Shown here one piece after another: positions 1-11,964 of a DNA stretch of 64,000 nt. The notes beneath the pieces are model-generated. The model worked only from the letters and a program-made list of their open reading frames with translations. It searched no databases and was not told where the DNA came from. The stretch comes from Litoditis marina (lineage: Eukaryota > Nematoda > Chromadorea > Rhabditida > Rhabditidae). The position numbers and the translations under genes were made by a program. Every line of letters starts with the position of its first letter. The first letter of the stretch is position 1. Location of the stretch: positions 16,896,090 through 16,960,089 of the forward strand of contig OZ038437.1 of assembly GCA_964036275.1 (NCBI GenBank), read 5' to 3'.

Positions 1-171
1 TTTCAAATGTAATTTTCGAAAAGGTTGACATTTTGGCCCATGTTCAAGTTTGCGACGCCATGGCGTCCCAAAAAATCACGTTTTTCCACGTGAAAAGTCG
101 GATGACTCCAAATTCGATTTAAATAGCTTCTAATCGTATGTGAGCTGAATATGCAACTCTTTCAAATGTAA

Positions 172-181
172 TTTTCGAAAA
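172..181. repeat. 10-bp palindrome TTTTCGAAAA in the monomer
   Basis: Perfect dyad around TTCGAA, 36 bp upstream of the start of the 24-bp palindrome. Intact in A, C and D monomers. Broken in B (TTTTCGGAAA) and E (TTTTCGGGAA) monomers, and in copies reading TTTTCAAAAA or TTTTTGAAAA, so symmetry at this site follows the variant class. Confidence 0.85.
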
Positions 182-207
182 GGTTGACATTTTGGCCCAT
201 GTTCAAG

Positions 208-231
208 TTTGCGACGCCATGGCGTCGCAAA
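208..231. repeat. 24-bp perfect palindrome of the monomer
   Basis: Half-site TTTGCGACGCCA followed by its exact reverse complement, centred on an NcoI-type CCATGG. Present, intact or with one or two changes, in essentially every monomer. Recurrent variants break it: GACGCCATTGCG, GATGCCATGG, GATGCCACGG, GTGACGCC..GTCGAAA (inner 14 bp still symmetric), a CGTCCCAAA variant (early region), and GACGAGATGG. It could form a cruciform or bind a symmetric dimeric protein; the sequence alone does not decide. Confidence 0.93.
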
Positions 232-255
232 AAATCACGTTTTTCCACGTGAAAA
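229..255. other. Helically phased A/T tracts
   Basis: A6 (229-234), T5 (240-244) and A4 (252-255) have centres about 10.5 and 11.5 bp apart. A-tracts repeated at about one helical turn are known to give intrinsic DNA curvature, a frequent property of satellites. The arrangement is conserved through the array. Curvature is predicted, not measured. Confidence 0.55.
246..251. other. CACGTG E-box-like site in the monomer
   Basis: Palindromic hexamer CACGTG, the canonical target of several bHLH and bHLH-ZIP factors, present once in most monomers and therefore probably several hundred times in the window. Variants that abolish it (CCCGTG, CAGGTG, TACGTG, CATGTG, CACCTG) recur in specific higher-order units, for example CAGGTG in monomers that also carry GATTTAAAT. 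Binding is not shown by sequence. Confidence 0.6.
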
Positions 256-3200
256 GTCGGATGACTCCGAATTCGATTGAAATAGCTTCTAATCGTATGT
301 GAGCTGAATATTCAACTTTTTCAAATTTGATTTTCGAAAAGGTTGAAATTTTGGCCCATGTTCAAGTTTGCGACGCAATGGCGTCGCAAAAAATTACGTT
401 TTTACACGTGAAAAGTCGGATGACTCCAAATTCTATTGAAATAGCTTCTAATCGTATGTGAGCTGAACATTCAACTCTTTCAAATGTGATTTTCGGAAAG
501 GTTGAAATTTCGGCCCATGTTCAAGTTTGCGACGCCATGGCGTCGCAAAAAATCACGTTTTTCCACGTGAAAAGTCGGATGACTCCGAATTCGATTGAAA
601 TAGCTTCTAATCGTATGTGAGCTGAATATTCAACTCTTTCAAATGTAATTTTCGAAAAGGTTGACATTTTGGCCCATGTTCAAGTTTGCGACGCCATGGC
701 GTCCCAAAAAATCACGTTTTTCCACGTGAAAAGTCGGATGACTCCAAATTCGATTTAAATAGCTTCTAATCGTATGTGAGCTGAATATGCAACTCTTTCA
801 AATGTAATTTTCGAAAAGGTTGACATTTTGGCCCATGTTCAAGTTTGCGACGCCATGGCGTCGCAAAAAATCACGTTTTTCCACGTGAAAAGTCGGATGA
901 CTCCGAATTCGATTTAAATAGCTTCTAATCGTATGTGAGCTGAATATTCAACTCTTTCAAATGTAATTTTCGAAAAGGTTGACATTTTGGCCCATGTTCA
1001 AGTTTGCGACGCCATGGCGTCCCAAAAAATCACGTTTTTCCACGTGAAAAGTCGGATGACTCCAAATTCGATTTAAATAGCTTCTAATCGTATGTGAGCT
1101 GAACATTCAACTCTTTCAAACGTAATTTTCGAAAAGGTTGACATTTTGGCCCATGTTCAAGTTTGCGACGCCATGGCGTCGCAAAAAATCACGTTTTTCC
1201 ACGTGAAAAGTCGGATGACTCCAAATTCGATTTAAATAGCTTCTAATCGTATGTGAGCTGAACATTCAACTCTTTCAAACGTAATTTTCGAAAAGGTTGA
1301 CATTTTGGCCCATGTTCAAGTTTGCGACGCCATGGCGTCCCAAAAAATCACGTTTTTCCACGTGAAAAGTCGGATGACTCCAAATTCGATTGAAATAGCT
1401 TCTAATCGTATGTGAGCTGAATATTCAACTCTTTCAAATGTAATTTTCGAAAAGGTTGACATTTTGGCCCATGTTCAAGTTTGCGACGCCATGGCGTCCC
1501 AAAAAATCACGTTTTTCCACGTGAAAAGTCGGATGACTCCAAATTCGATTTAAATAGCTTCTAATCGTATGTGAGCTGAATATGCAACTCTTTCAAATGT
1601 AATTTTCGAAAAGGTTGACATTTTGGCCCATGTTCAAGTTTGCGACGCCATGGCGTCGCAAAAAATCACGTTTTTCCACGTGAAAAGTCGGATGACTCCG
1701 AATTCGATTTAAATAGCTTCTTATCGTATGTGAGCTGAATATTCAACTCTTTCAAATGTAATTTTCGAAAAGGTTGACATTTTGGCCCATGTTCAAGTTT
1801 GCGACGCCATGGCGTCGCAAAAAATCACGTTTTTCCACGTGAAAAGTCGGATGACTCCAAATTCGATTTAAATAGCTTCTAATCGTATGTGAGCTGAACA
1901 TTCAACTCTTTCAAACGTAATTTTCGAAAAGGTTGACATTTTGGCCCATGTTCAAGTTTGCGACGCCATGGCGTCGCAAAAAATCACGTTTTTCCACGTG
2001 AAAAGTCGGATGACTCCAAATTCGATTGAAATAGCTTCTAATCGTATGTGAGCTGAATATTCAACTCTTTCAAATGTAATTTTCGAAAAGGTTGACATTT
2101 TGGCCCATGTTCAAGTTTGCGACGCCATGGCGTCCCAAAAAATCACGTTTTTCCACGTGAAAAGTCGGATGACTCCAAATTCGATTTAAATAGCTTCTAA
2201 TCGTATGTGAGCTGAATATGCAACTCTTTCAAATGTAATTTTCGAAAAGGTTGACATTTTGGCCCATGTTCAAGTTTGCGACGCCATGGCGTCGCAAAAA
2301 ATCACGTTTTTCCACGTGAAAAGTCGGATGACTCCGAATTCGATTTAAATAGCTTCTTATCGTATGTGAGCTGAATATTCAACTCTTTCAAATGTAATTT
2401 TCGAAAAGGTTGACATTTTGGCCCATGTTCAAGTTTGCGACGCCATGGCGTCGCAAAAAATCACGTTTTTCCACGTGAAAAGTCGGATGACTCCAAATTC
2501 GATTTAAATAGCTTCTAATCGTATGTGAGCTGAACATTCAACTCTTTCAAACGTAATTTTCGAAAAGGTTGACATTTTGGCCCATGTTCAAGTTTGCGAC
2601 GCCATGGCGTCGCAAAAAATCACGTTTTTCCACGTGAAAAGTCGGATGACTCCAAATTCGATTTAAATAGCTTCTAATCGTATGTGAGCTGAACATTCAA
2701 CTCTTTCAAACGTAATTTTCGAAAAGGTTGACATTTTGGCCCATGTTCAAGTTTGCGACGCCATGGCGTCGCAAAAAATCACGTTTTTCCACGTGAAAAG
2801 ACGGATGACTCCAAATTCGATTTAAATAGCTTCTAATCGTATGTGAGCTGAACATTCAACTCTTTCAAACGTAATTTTCGAAAAGGTTGACATTTTGGCC
2901 CATGTTCAAGTTTGCGACGCCATGGCGTCCCAAAAAATCACGTTTTTCCACGTGAAAAGTCGGATGACTCCAAATTCGATTTAAATAGCTTCTAATCGTA
3001 TGTGAGCTGAACATTCAACTCTTTCAAACGTAATTTTCGAAAAGGTTGACATTTTGGCCCATGTTCAAGTTTGCGACGCCATGGCGTCGCAAAAAATCAC
3101 GTTTTTCCACGTGAAAAGTCGGATGACTCCAAATTCGATTTAAATAGCTTCTAATCGTATGTGAGCTGAACATTCAACTCTTTCAAACGTAATTTTCGAA

Positions 3201-4619
3201 AAGGTTGACATTTCGGCTCATGTCCAAGTTTGCGACGCCATGGCGTCGCAAAAAATCACGTTTTTCCACGTGAAAAGTCGGATGACTCCAAATTCGATTG
3301 AAATAGCTTCTAATCGTATGTGAGCTGAATATTCAACTCTTTCAAATGTAATTTTCGAAAAGGTTGACATTTTGGCCCATGTTCAAGTTTGCGACGCCAT
3401 GGCGTCGCAAAAAATCACGTTTTTCCCCGTGAAAAGTCGGATGACTCCAAATTCGATTTAAATAGCTTCTGATCGTATGTGAGCTGAACATTCAACTCTT
3501 TCAAACGTAATTTTCGAAAAGGTTGACATTTTGGCCCATGTTCAAGTTTGCGACGCCATAGCGTCGCAAAAAATCACGTTTTTCCACGTGAAAAGTCGGA
3601 TGACTCCGAATTCGATTGAAATAACTTCTAATCGTATGTGAGCTGAACATTCAACTCTTTCAAACGTAATTTTCGAAAAGGTTGACATTTTGGCCCATGT
3701 TCAAGTTTGCGACGCCATGGCGTCGCAAAAAATCACGTTTTCCCCGTGAAAAGCCGGATGACTCCAAATTCGATTTAAATAGCTTCTGATCGTATGTGAG
3801 CTGAACATTCAACTCTTTCAAACGTAATTTTCGAAAAGGTTGACATTTTGGCCCATGTTCAAGTTTGCGACGCCATGGCGTCGCAAAAAATCACGTTTTT
3901 CCACGTGAAAAGTCAGCTGACTCCAAATTCGATTGAAATAGCTTCTAATCGAAGGTGAGCTGAATATTCAACTCTTTCAAATGTAATTTTCGAAAAGGTT
4001 GACATTTTTGCCCATGTTCAAGTTTGCGACGCCATGGCGTCGCAAAAAATCACGTTTTTCCACGTGAAAAGTCGGATGACTCCAAATTCGATTGAAATAG
4101 CTTCTAATCGTATGTTAGCTGAATATTTAACTCTTTCAAATGTAATTTTCGGAAAGGTTGACATTTTGGCCCATGTTCAAGTTTGCGACGCCATGGCGTC
4201 GCAAAAAATCACGTTTTTCCACGTGAAAAGTAGGATGACTCCAAATTCGATTGAAATAGCTTCTAATCGTATGTGAGCTGAATATTCAACTCTTTCAAAT
4301 GTAATTTTCGAAAAGGTTGACATTTTGGCCCATGTTCAAGTTTGCGATGCCATGGCGTCGCAAAAAATCACGTTTTTCCACGTGAAAAGTCGGATGACTC
4401 CAAAATTGATTTAAATAGCTTCTAATCGTATGTGAGCTGAACATTCAACTCTTTCAAACGTAATTTTCGAAAAGGTTGACATTTTGGCCCATGTTCAAGT
4501 TTGCGACGCCATGGCGTCGCAAAAAATCACGTTTTTCCACGTGAAAAGTCGGATGACTCCAAATTCGATTGAAATAGCTTCTAATCGTATGTGAGCTGAA
4601 TATTCAACTCTTTCAAATG

Positions 4620-5870
4620 TAATTTTCGAAAAGGTTGACATTTTGGCCCATGTTCAAGTTTGCGACGCCATGGCGTCGCAAAAAATCACGTTTTTCCCCG
4701 TGAAAAGTCGGATGACTCCAAATTCGATTTAATTAGCTTCTGATCGTATGTGAGCTGAACATTCAACTCTTTCAAACGTAATTTTCGAAAAGGTTGACAT
4801 TTTGGCCCATGTTCAAGTTTGCGACGCCATTGCGTCGCAAAAAATCACGTTTTTCCACGTGAAAAGTAGGATGACTCCAAATTCGATTGAAATAGCTTCT
4901 AATCGTATAAGAGCTGAACATTCAACTTTTTCAAACGTAATTTTCGAAAAGGTTGACATTTTGGCCCATGTTCAAGTTTGCGACGCCATTGCGTCGCAAA
5001 AAATCACGTTTTTCCACGTGAAAAGTCGGATGACTCCAAATTCGATTGAAATAGCTTCTAATTGTATGTGAGCTGAACATTCAACTCTTTCAAACGTAAT
5101 TTTCGAAAAGGTTGACATTTTGGCCCATGTTCAAGTTTGCGACGCCATTGCGTCGCAAAAAATCACGTTTTTCCACGTGAAAAGTAGGATGACTCCAAAT
5201 TCGATTGAAATAGCTTCTAATCGTATAAGAGCTGAACATTCAACTTTTTCAAACGTAATTTTCGAAAAGGTTGACATTTTGGCCCATGTTCAAGTTTGCG
5301 ACGCCATGGCGTCGCAAAAAATCACGTTTTTCCACGTGAAAAGTAGGATGACTCCAAATTCGATTGAAATAGCTTCTAATCGTATGTGAGCTGAATATTC
5401 AACTCTTTCAAATGTAATTTTCGAAAAAGGTTGACATTTTGGCCCATGTTCAAGTTTGCGACGCCATGGCGTCGCAAAAAATCACGTTTTTCCACGTGAA
5501 AAGTCGGATGACTCCGAATTCGATTGAAATAGCTTATAATCGTATGTGAGCTGAACATTCAACTCTTTCAAACGTAATTTTCAAAAAGGTTGACATTTTG
5601 GCCCATGTTCAAGTTTGCGATGCCATGGCGTCGCAAAAAATCACGTTTTTCCACGTGAAAAGTAGGATGACTCCAAATTCGATTGAAATAGCTTCTTATC
5701 GTATGTGAGCTGAATATTCAACTCTTTCAAATGTAATTTTCGAAAAGGTTGACATTTTGGCCCATGTTCAAGTTTGCGACGCCATGGCGTCGCAAAAAAT
5801 CACGTTTTTCCACGTGAAAAGTCGGATGACTCCAAATTCGATTTAAATAGCTTCTAATCGTATGTGAGCT
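4620..5870 (+). repeat. Block repeated again at 10.5 and 12.4 kb
   Basis: A distinctive series of monomers (GATTTAATTAGCTTCTGATCG, then GCCATTGCGTCG with CGTATAAGAGC, then CTTCTAATTGTATG, then CTTATAATCG) is repeated in the same order at about 10510-11760 and 12419-13669, at offsets of 5890 and 1909 bp. This first copy has one extra A in the TCGAAAAAGG run near 5425 that the other two lack. Confidence 0.85.
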
Positions 5871-6012
5871 GAATATTTAACTCTTTCAAATGTGATTTTC
5901 GGGAAGGTTGAAATTTTGGCCCATGTTCAAGTTTGCGACGCCATGGCGTCGCAAAAAATCACGTTTTCCCACGTGAAAAGTCGGATGACTCCAAATTCGA
6001 TTTAAATAGCTT

Positions 6013-7191
6013 CTAATCGTATGTGAGCTGAATATTTAACTCTTTCAAATGTGATTTTCGGGAAGGTTGAAATTTTGGCCCATGTTCAAGTTTGCGACGC
6101 CATGGCGTCGAAAAAAAACCACGTTTTTCCACGTGAAAAGTCGGATGACTCCAAATTCGATTGAAATAGCTTCTAATCGTATGTGAGCTGAACATTCAAC
6201 TCTTTCAAACGTAATTTTCAAAAAGGTTGACATTTTGGCCCATGTTCAAGTTTGCGATGCCATGGCGTCGCAAAAAATCACGTTTTTCCACGTGAAAAGT
6301 AGGATGACTCCAAATTCGATTGAAATAGCTTCTAATCGTATGTGAGCTGAATATTTAACTCTTTCAAATGTGATTTTCGGGAAGGTTGAAATTTTGGCCC
6401 ATGTTCAAGTTTGCGACGCCATGGCGTCGAAAAAAAACCACGTTTTTCCACGTGAAAAGTCGGATGACTCCAAATTCGATTGAAATAGCTTCTAATCGTA
6501 TGTGAGCTGAACATTCAACTCTTTCAAACGTAATTTTCAAAAAGGTTGACATTTTGGCCCATGTTCAAGTTTGCGATGCCATGGCGTCGCAAAAAATCAC
6601 GTTTTTCCACGTGAAAAGTCGGATGACTCCAAATTCGATTTAAATAGCTTCTAATCGTATGTGAGCTGAATATTTAACTCTTTCAAATGTGATTTTCGGG
6701 AAGGTTGAAATTTTGGCCCATGTTCAAGTTTGCGACGCCATGGCGTCGAAAAAAAACCACGTTTTTCCACGTGAAAAGTCGGATGACTCCAAATTCGATT
6801 GAAATAGCTTCTAATCGTATGTGAGCTGAACATTCAACTCTTTCAAACGTAATTTTCAAAAAGGTTGACATTTTGGCCCATGTTCAAGTTTGCGATGCCA
6901 TGGCGTCGCAAAAAATCACGTTTTTCCACGTGAAAAGTAGGATGACTCCAAATTCGATTGAAATAGCTTCTAATCGTATGTGAGCTGAATATTTAACTCT
7001 TTCAAATGTGATTTTCGGGAAGGTTGAAATTTTGGCCCATGTTCAAGTTTGCGACGCCATGGCGTCGAAAAAAAACCACGTTTTTCCACGTGAAAAGTCG
7101 GATGACTCCAAATTCGATTGAAATAGCTTCTAATCGTATGTGAGCTGAACATTCAACTCTTTCAAACGTAATTTTCGAAAAGGTTGACATT
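6013..7191 (+). repeat. 319-bp dimer HOR (E-type with A-type)
   Basis: Alternating monomers repeat every 319 bp. One is E-type (GTGATTTTCGGGAAGGTTGAAA) followed by GCGTCGAAAAAAAACC with a long A run; the other is A-type with TTTTCAAAAAGG. Copies begin near 6013, 6332, 6651 and 6970, and again at 14290 and 14609. The extra base relative to 2 x 159 comes from the longer A run. Confidence 0.85.
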
Positions 7192-10055
7192 TTGGCCCAT
7201 GTTCAAGTTTGCGACGCCATGGCGTCGCAAAAAATCACGTTTTCCCACGTGAAAAGTTGGATGACTCCAAATTCGATTGAAATAGCTTCTAATCGTATGT
7301 TAGCTGAATATTTAACTCTTTCAAATGTAATTTTCGGAAAGGTTGACATTTTGGCCCATGTTCAAGTTTGTGACGCCATGGCGTCGAAAAAAAACCACGT
7401 TTTTCCACGTGAAAAGTCGGATGACTCCAAATTCGATTGAAATAGCTTCTAATCGTATGTGAGCTGAACATTCAACTCTTTCAAACGTAATTTTCGAAAA
7501 GGTTGACATTTTGGCCCATGTTCAAGTTTGCGACGCCATGGCGTCGCAAAAAATCACGTTTTCCCACGTGAAAAGTCGGATGACTCCAAATTCGATTGAA
7601 ATAGCTTCTAATCGTATGTTAGCTGAATATTTAACTCTTTCAAATGTAATTTTCGGAAAGGTTGACATTTTGGCCCATGTTCAAGTTTGTGACGCCATGG
7701 CGTCGAAAAAAACCACGTTTTTCCACGTGAAAAGTCGGATGACTCCAAATTCGATTGAAATAGCTTCTAATCGTATGTGAGCTGAACATTCAACTCTTTC
7801 AAACGTAATTTTCGAAAAGGTTGACATTTTGGCCCATGTTCAAGTTTGCGACGCCATGGCGTCGCAAAAAATCACGTTTTCCCACGTGAAAAGTCGGATG
7901 ACTCCAAATTCGATTGAAATAGCTTCTAATCGTATGTTAGCTGAATATTTAACTCTTTCAAATGTAATTTTCGGAAAGGTTGACATTTTGGCCCATGTTC
8001 AAGTTTGCGACGCCATGGCGTCGCAAAAAATCACGTTTTCCCACGTGAAAAGTCGGATGACTCCAAATTCGATTGAAATAGCTTCTAATCGTATGTTAGC
8101 TGAATATTTAACTCTTTCAAATGTAATTTTCGGAAAGGTTGACATTTTGGCCCATGTTCAAGTTTGTGACGCCATGGCGTCGAAAAAAACCACGTTTTTC
8201 CACGTGAAAAGCTCAGAACGATTGGCGCCAATTTTCTTCGATTGGCCAGCTACAAAAGCGAGAGAGTGTGCAGGTCAATGAGGCCGCAGACATCTGGGTC
8301 TCTCTGACCTGCACACTCTCTCGCCCAGCCAATAAAAAAGTGGCTGGCCAATTGGCTGGGAATTGTCTGAGTCGGATGACTCCAAATTCGATTGAAATAG
8401 CTTCTAATCGTATGTGAGCTGAACATTCAACTCTTTCAAACGTAATTTTCGAAAAGGTTGACATTTTGGCCCATGTTCAAGTTTGCGACGCCATGGCGTC
8501 GCAAAAAATCACGTTTTCCCACGTGAAAAGTCGGATGACTCCAAATTCGATTGAAATAGCTTCTAATCGTATGTTAGCTGAATATTTAACTCTTTCAAAT
8601 GTAATTTTCGGAAAGGTTGACATTTTGGCCCATGTTCAAGTTTGTGACGCCATGGCGTCGAAAAAAACCACGTTTTTCCACGTGAAAAGTCGGATGACTC
8701 CAAATTCGATTGAAATAGCTTCTAATCGTATGTGAGCTGAACATTCAACTCTTTCAAACGTAATTTTCGAAAAGGTTGACATTTTGGCCCATGTTCAAGT
8801 TTGCGACGCCATGGCGTCGCAAAAAATCACGTTTTCCCACGTGAAAAGTCGGATGACTCCAAATTCGATTGAAATAGCTTCTAATCGTATGTTAGCTGAA
8901 TATTTAACTCTTTCAAATGTAATTTTCGGAAAGGTTGACATTTTGGCCCATGTTCAAGTTTGTGACGCCATGGCGTCGAAAAAAACCACGTTTTTCCACG
9001 TGAAAAGTCGGATGACTCCAAATTCGATTGAAATAGCTTCTAATCGTATGTGAGCTGAACATTCAACTCTTTCAAACGTAATTTTCGAAAAGGTTGACAT
9101 TTTGGCCCATGTTCAAGTTTGCGACGCCATGGCGTCGCAAAAAATCACGTTTTCCCACGTGAAAAGTCGGATGACTCCAAATTCGATTGAAATAGCTTCT
9201 AATCGTATGTTAGCTGAATATTTAACTCTTTCAAATGTAATTTTCGGAAAGGTTGACATTTTGGCCCATGTTCAAGTTTGTGACGCCATGGCGTCGAAAA
9301 AAACCACGTTTTTCCACGTGAAAAGTCGGATGACTCCAAATTCGATTGAAATAGCTTCTAATCGTATGTGAGCTGAACATTCAACTCTTTCAAACGTAAT
9401 TTTCGAAAAGGTTGACATTTTGGCCCATGTTCAAGTTTGCGACGCCATGGCGTCGCAAAAAATCACGTTTTCCCACGTGAAAAGTCGGACGACTCCAAAT
9501 TCGATTGAAATAGCTTCTAATCGTATGTTAGCTGAATATTTAACTCTTTCAAATGTAATTTTCGGAAAGGTTGACATTTTGGCCCATGTTCAAGTTTGCG
9601 ACGCCATGGCGTCGCAAAAAATCACGTTTTTCCACGTGAAAAGTAGGATGACTCCAAATTCGATTGAAGTAGCTTCTAATCGTATGTGAGCTGAATATTC
9701 AACTCTTTCAAATGTAATTTTCGAAAAGGTTGACATTTTGGCCCATGTTCAAGTTTGCGACGCCATGGCGTCGCAAAAAATCACGTTTTTCCACGTGAAA
9801 AGTCGGATGACTCCAAATTCGATTGAAATAGCTTCTAATCGTATGTTAGCTGAATATTTAACTCTTTCAAATGTAATTTTCGAAAAGGTTGACATTTTGG
9901 CCCATGTTCAAGTTTGCGACGCCATGGCGTCGCAAAAAATCACGTTTTTCCACGTGAAAAGTAGGATGACTCCAAATTCGATTGAAGTAGCTTCTAATCG
10001 TATGTGAGCTGAATATTCAACTCTTTCAAATGTAATTTTCGAAAAGGTTGACATT
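7192..10055 (+). repeat. 318-bp A/B dimer HOR, first array
   Basis: Two-monomer unit of 318 bp. An A-to-B step carries TCACGTTTTCCCACG and TTAGCTGAATATTTAAC. The partner carries GTTTGTGACGCC with GTCGAAAAAAACC. Units begin near 7192, 7511, 7829, 8466, 8784, 9102, 9420 and 9738; the spacing is broken only by an extra monomer after 7829 and by the fold-back insertion. Neighbouring units look almost identical by eye, indicating recent amplification. Confidence 0.88.
8212..8371. mobile_element. 160-bp fold-back / MITE-like insertion
   Basis: The only non-satellite sequence outside the retrotransposon. It sits between GTGAAAAG and TCGGATG of one monomer; the homologous monomer at about 15841-15860 has these joined directly. 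The insertion starts CTCAGA and ends TCTGAG, and the arms are imperfect inverted repeats of about 66 bp. The innermost part is a perfect 20-bp inverted repeat, 8258-8277 pairing with 8305-8324, around a 27-nt loop. It also contains the palindromes ATTGGCGCCAAT (8221-8232) and GCCAATTGGC (8347-8356). It has no coding capacity. Its structure fits a non-autonomous DNA transposon, but no target-site duplication longer than a possible single G is visible, so the superfamily is unassigned. A structured RNA gene or hairpin-forming fragment is an alternative. Confidence 0.7.
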
Positions 10056-11964
10056 TTGGCCCATGTTCAAGTTTGCGACGCCATGGCGTCGCAAAAAATC
10101 ACGTTTTCCCACGTGAAAAGTCGGATGACTCCAAATTCGATTGAAATAGCTTCTAATCGTATGTTAGCTGAATATTTAACTCTTTCAAATGTAATTTTCG
10201 GAAAGGTTGACATTTTGGCCCATGTTCAAGTTTGCGACGCCATGGCGTCGCAAAAAATCACGTTTTTCCACGTGAAAAGTAGGATGACTCCAAATTCGAT
10301 TGAAGTAGCTTCTAATCGTATGTGAGCTGAATATTCAACTCTTTCAAATGTAATTTTCGAAAAGGTTGACATTTTGGCCCATGTTCAAGTTTGCGACGCC
10401 ATGGCGTCGCAAAAAATCACGTTTTCCCACGTGAAAAGTCGGATGACTCCAAATTCGATTGAAATAGCTTCTAATCGTATGTTAGCTGAATATTTAACTC
10501 TTTCAAATGTAATTTTCGAAAAGGTTGACATTTTGGCCCATGTTCAAGTTTGCGACGCCATGGCGTCGCAAAAAATCACGTTTTTCCCCGTGAAAAGTCG
10601 GATGACTCCAAATTCGATTTAATTAGCTTCTGATCGTATGTGAGCTGAACATTCAACTCTTTCAAACGTAATTTTCGAAAAGGTTGACATTTTGGCCCAT
10701 GTTCAAGTTTGCGACGCCATTGCGTCGCAAAAAATCACGTTTTTCCACGTGAAAAGTAGGATGACTCCAAATTCGATTGAAATAGCTTCTAATCGTATAA
10801 GAGCTGAACATTCAACTTTTTCAAACGTAATTTTCGAAAAGGTTGACATTTTGGCCCATGTTCAAGTTTGCGACGCCATTGCGTCGCAAAAAATCACGTT
10901 TTTCCACGTGAAAAGTCGGATGACTCCAAATTCGATTGAAATAGCTTCTAATTGTATGTGAGCTGAACATTCAACTCTTTCAAACGTAATTTTCGAAAAG
11001 GTTGACATTTTGGCCCATGTTCAAGTTTGCGACGCCATTGCGTCGCAAAAAATCACGTTTTTCCACGTGAAAAGTAGGATGACTCCAAATTCGATTGAAA
11101 TAGCTTCTAATCGTATAAGAGCTGAACATTCAACTTTTTCAAACGTAATTTTCGAAAAGGTTGACATTTTGGCCCATGTTCAAGTTTGCGACGCCATGGC
11201 GTCGCAAAAAATCACGTTTTTCCACGTGAAAAGTAGGATGACTCCAAATTCGATTGAAATAGCTTCTAATCGTATGTGAGCTGAATATTCAACTCTTTCA
11301 AATGTAATTTTCGAAAAGGTTGACATTTTGGCCCATGTTCAAGTTTGCGACGCCATGGCGTCGCAAAAAATCACGTTTTTCCACGTGAAAAGTCGGATGA
11401 CTCCGAATTCGATTGAAATAGCTTATAATCGTATGTGAGCTGAACATTCAACTCTTTCAAACGTAATTTTCAAAAAGGTTGACATTTTGGCCCATGTTCA
11501 AGTTTGCGATGCCATGGCGTCGCAAAAAATCACGTTTTTCCACGTGAAAAGTAGGATGACTCCAAATTCGATTGAAATAGCTTCTTATCGTATGTGAGCT
11601 GAATATTCAACTCTTTCAAATGTAATTTTCGAAAAGGTTGACATTTTGGCCCATGTTCAAGTTTGCGACGCCATGGCGTCGCAAAAAATCACGTTTTTCC
11701 ACGTGAAAAGTCGGATGACTCCAAATTCGATTTAAATAGCTTCTAATCGTATGTGAGCTGAATATTTAACTCTTTCAAATGTGATTTTCGGGAAGGTTGA
11801 AATTTTGGCCCATGTTCAAGTTTGCGACGCCATGGCGTCGAAAAAAAACCACGTTTTTCCACGTGAAAAGTCGGATGACTCCAAATTCGATTGAAATAGC
11901 TTCTAATCGTATGTGAGCTGAACATTCAACTCTTTCAAACGTAATTTTCAAAAAGGTTGACATT
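10056..11964 (+). repeat. 12-monomer unit, copy 1 of tandem duplication
   Basis: 1909-bp block, followed immediately by a second copy with the same ordered variants (for example ATTGAAGTAGC near 10306 and 12215, GCCATTGCG near 10720 and 12629, E-type near 11777 and 13686). It includes the block also found at 4620-5870. Confidence 0.88.

Larger units (their letters stand above)
160..318 (+). repeat. Representative satellite monomer (159 bp)
   Basis: One full monomer given as a reference. In order it holds TTTTCGAAAA (172-181), the conserved GGTTGACATTTTGGCCCATG segment, the 24-bp palindrome (208-231), an A6 tract (229-234), a T5 tract (240-244), the CACGTG site (246-251), AAAA (252-255), then GTCGGATGACTCC, an AT-rich AATTCGATTGAAATAG segment and TCGTATGTGAGCTGAA. 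The length is an exact multiple of three, so frames are conserved from copy to copy and short ORFs appear by default. Phase was chosen from the window's first base; the biological start of the unit is arbitrary. Confidence 0.95.
1..4620 (+). repeat. Irregular monomer block
   Basis: Mostly A and C monomers, many with GATTTAAAT in place of GATTGAAAT and some with GCGTCCCAAA in place of GCGTCGCAAA. A rarer marker, TATGCAACTC, occurs near 151, 787, 1582 and 2218. The spacings are 636, 795 and 636 bp (4, 5 and 4 monomers), showing local multi-monomer duplications but no strict higher-order period. No other sequence is present. Confidence 0.8.

Noticed and set aside
160..318. CENP-B box in the monomer
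   Set aside because: TTCGAAAAGGTTGAC resembles the start of the 17-bp box but lacks the required A and CGGG positions.
8212..8371. Helitron or tRNA-derived SINE for the 160-bp insertion
   Set aside because: Ends are not TC...CTRR in an AT target, there is no A- or T-rich tail and no pol III A/B boxes were recognised; inverted-repeat arms fit a fold-back DNA element better.
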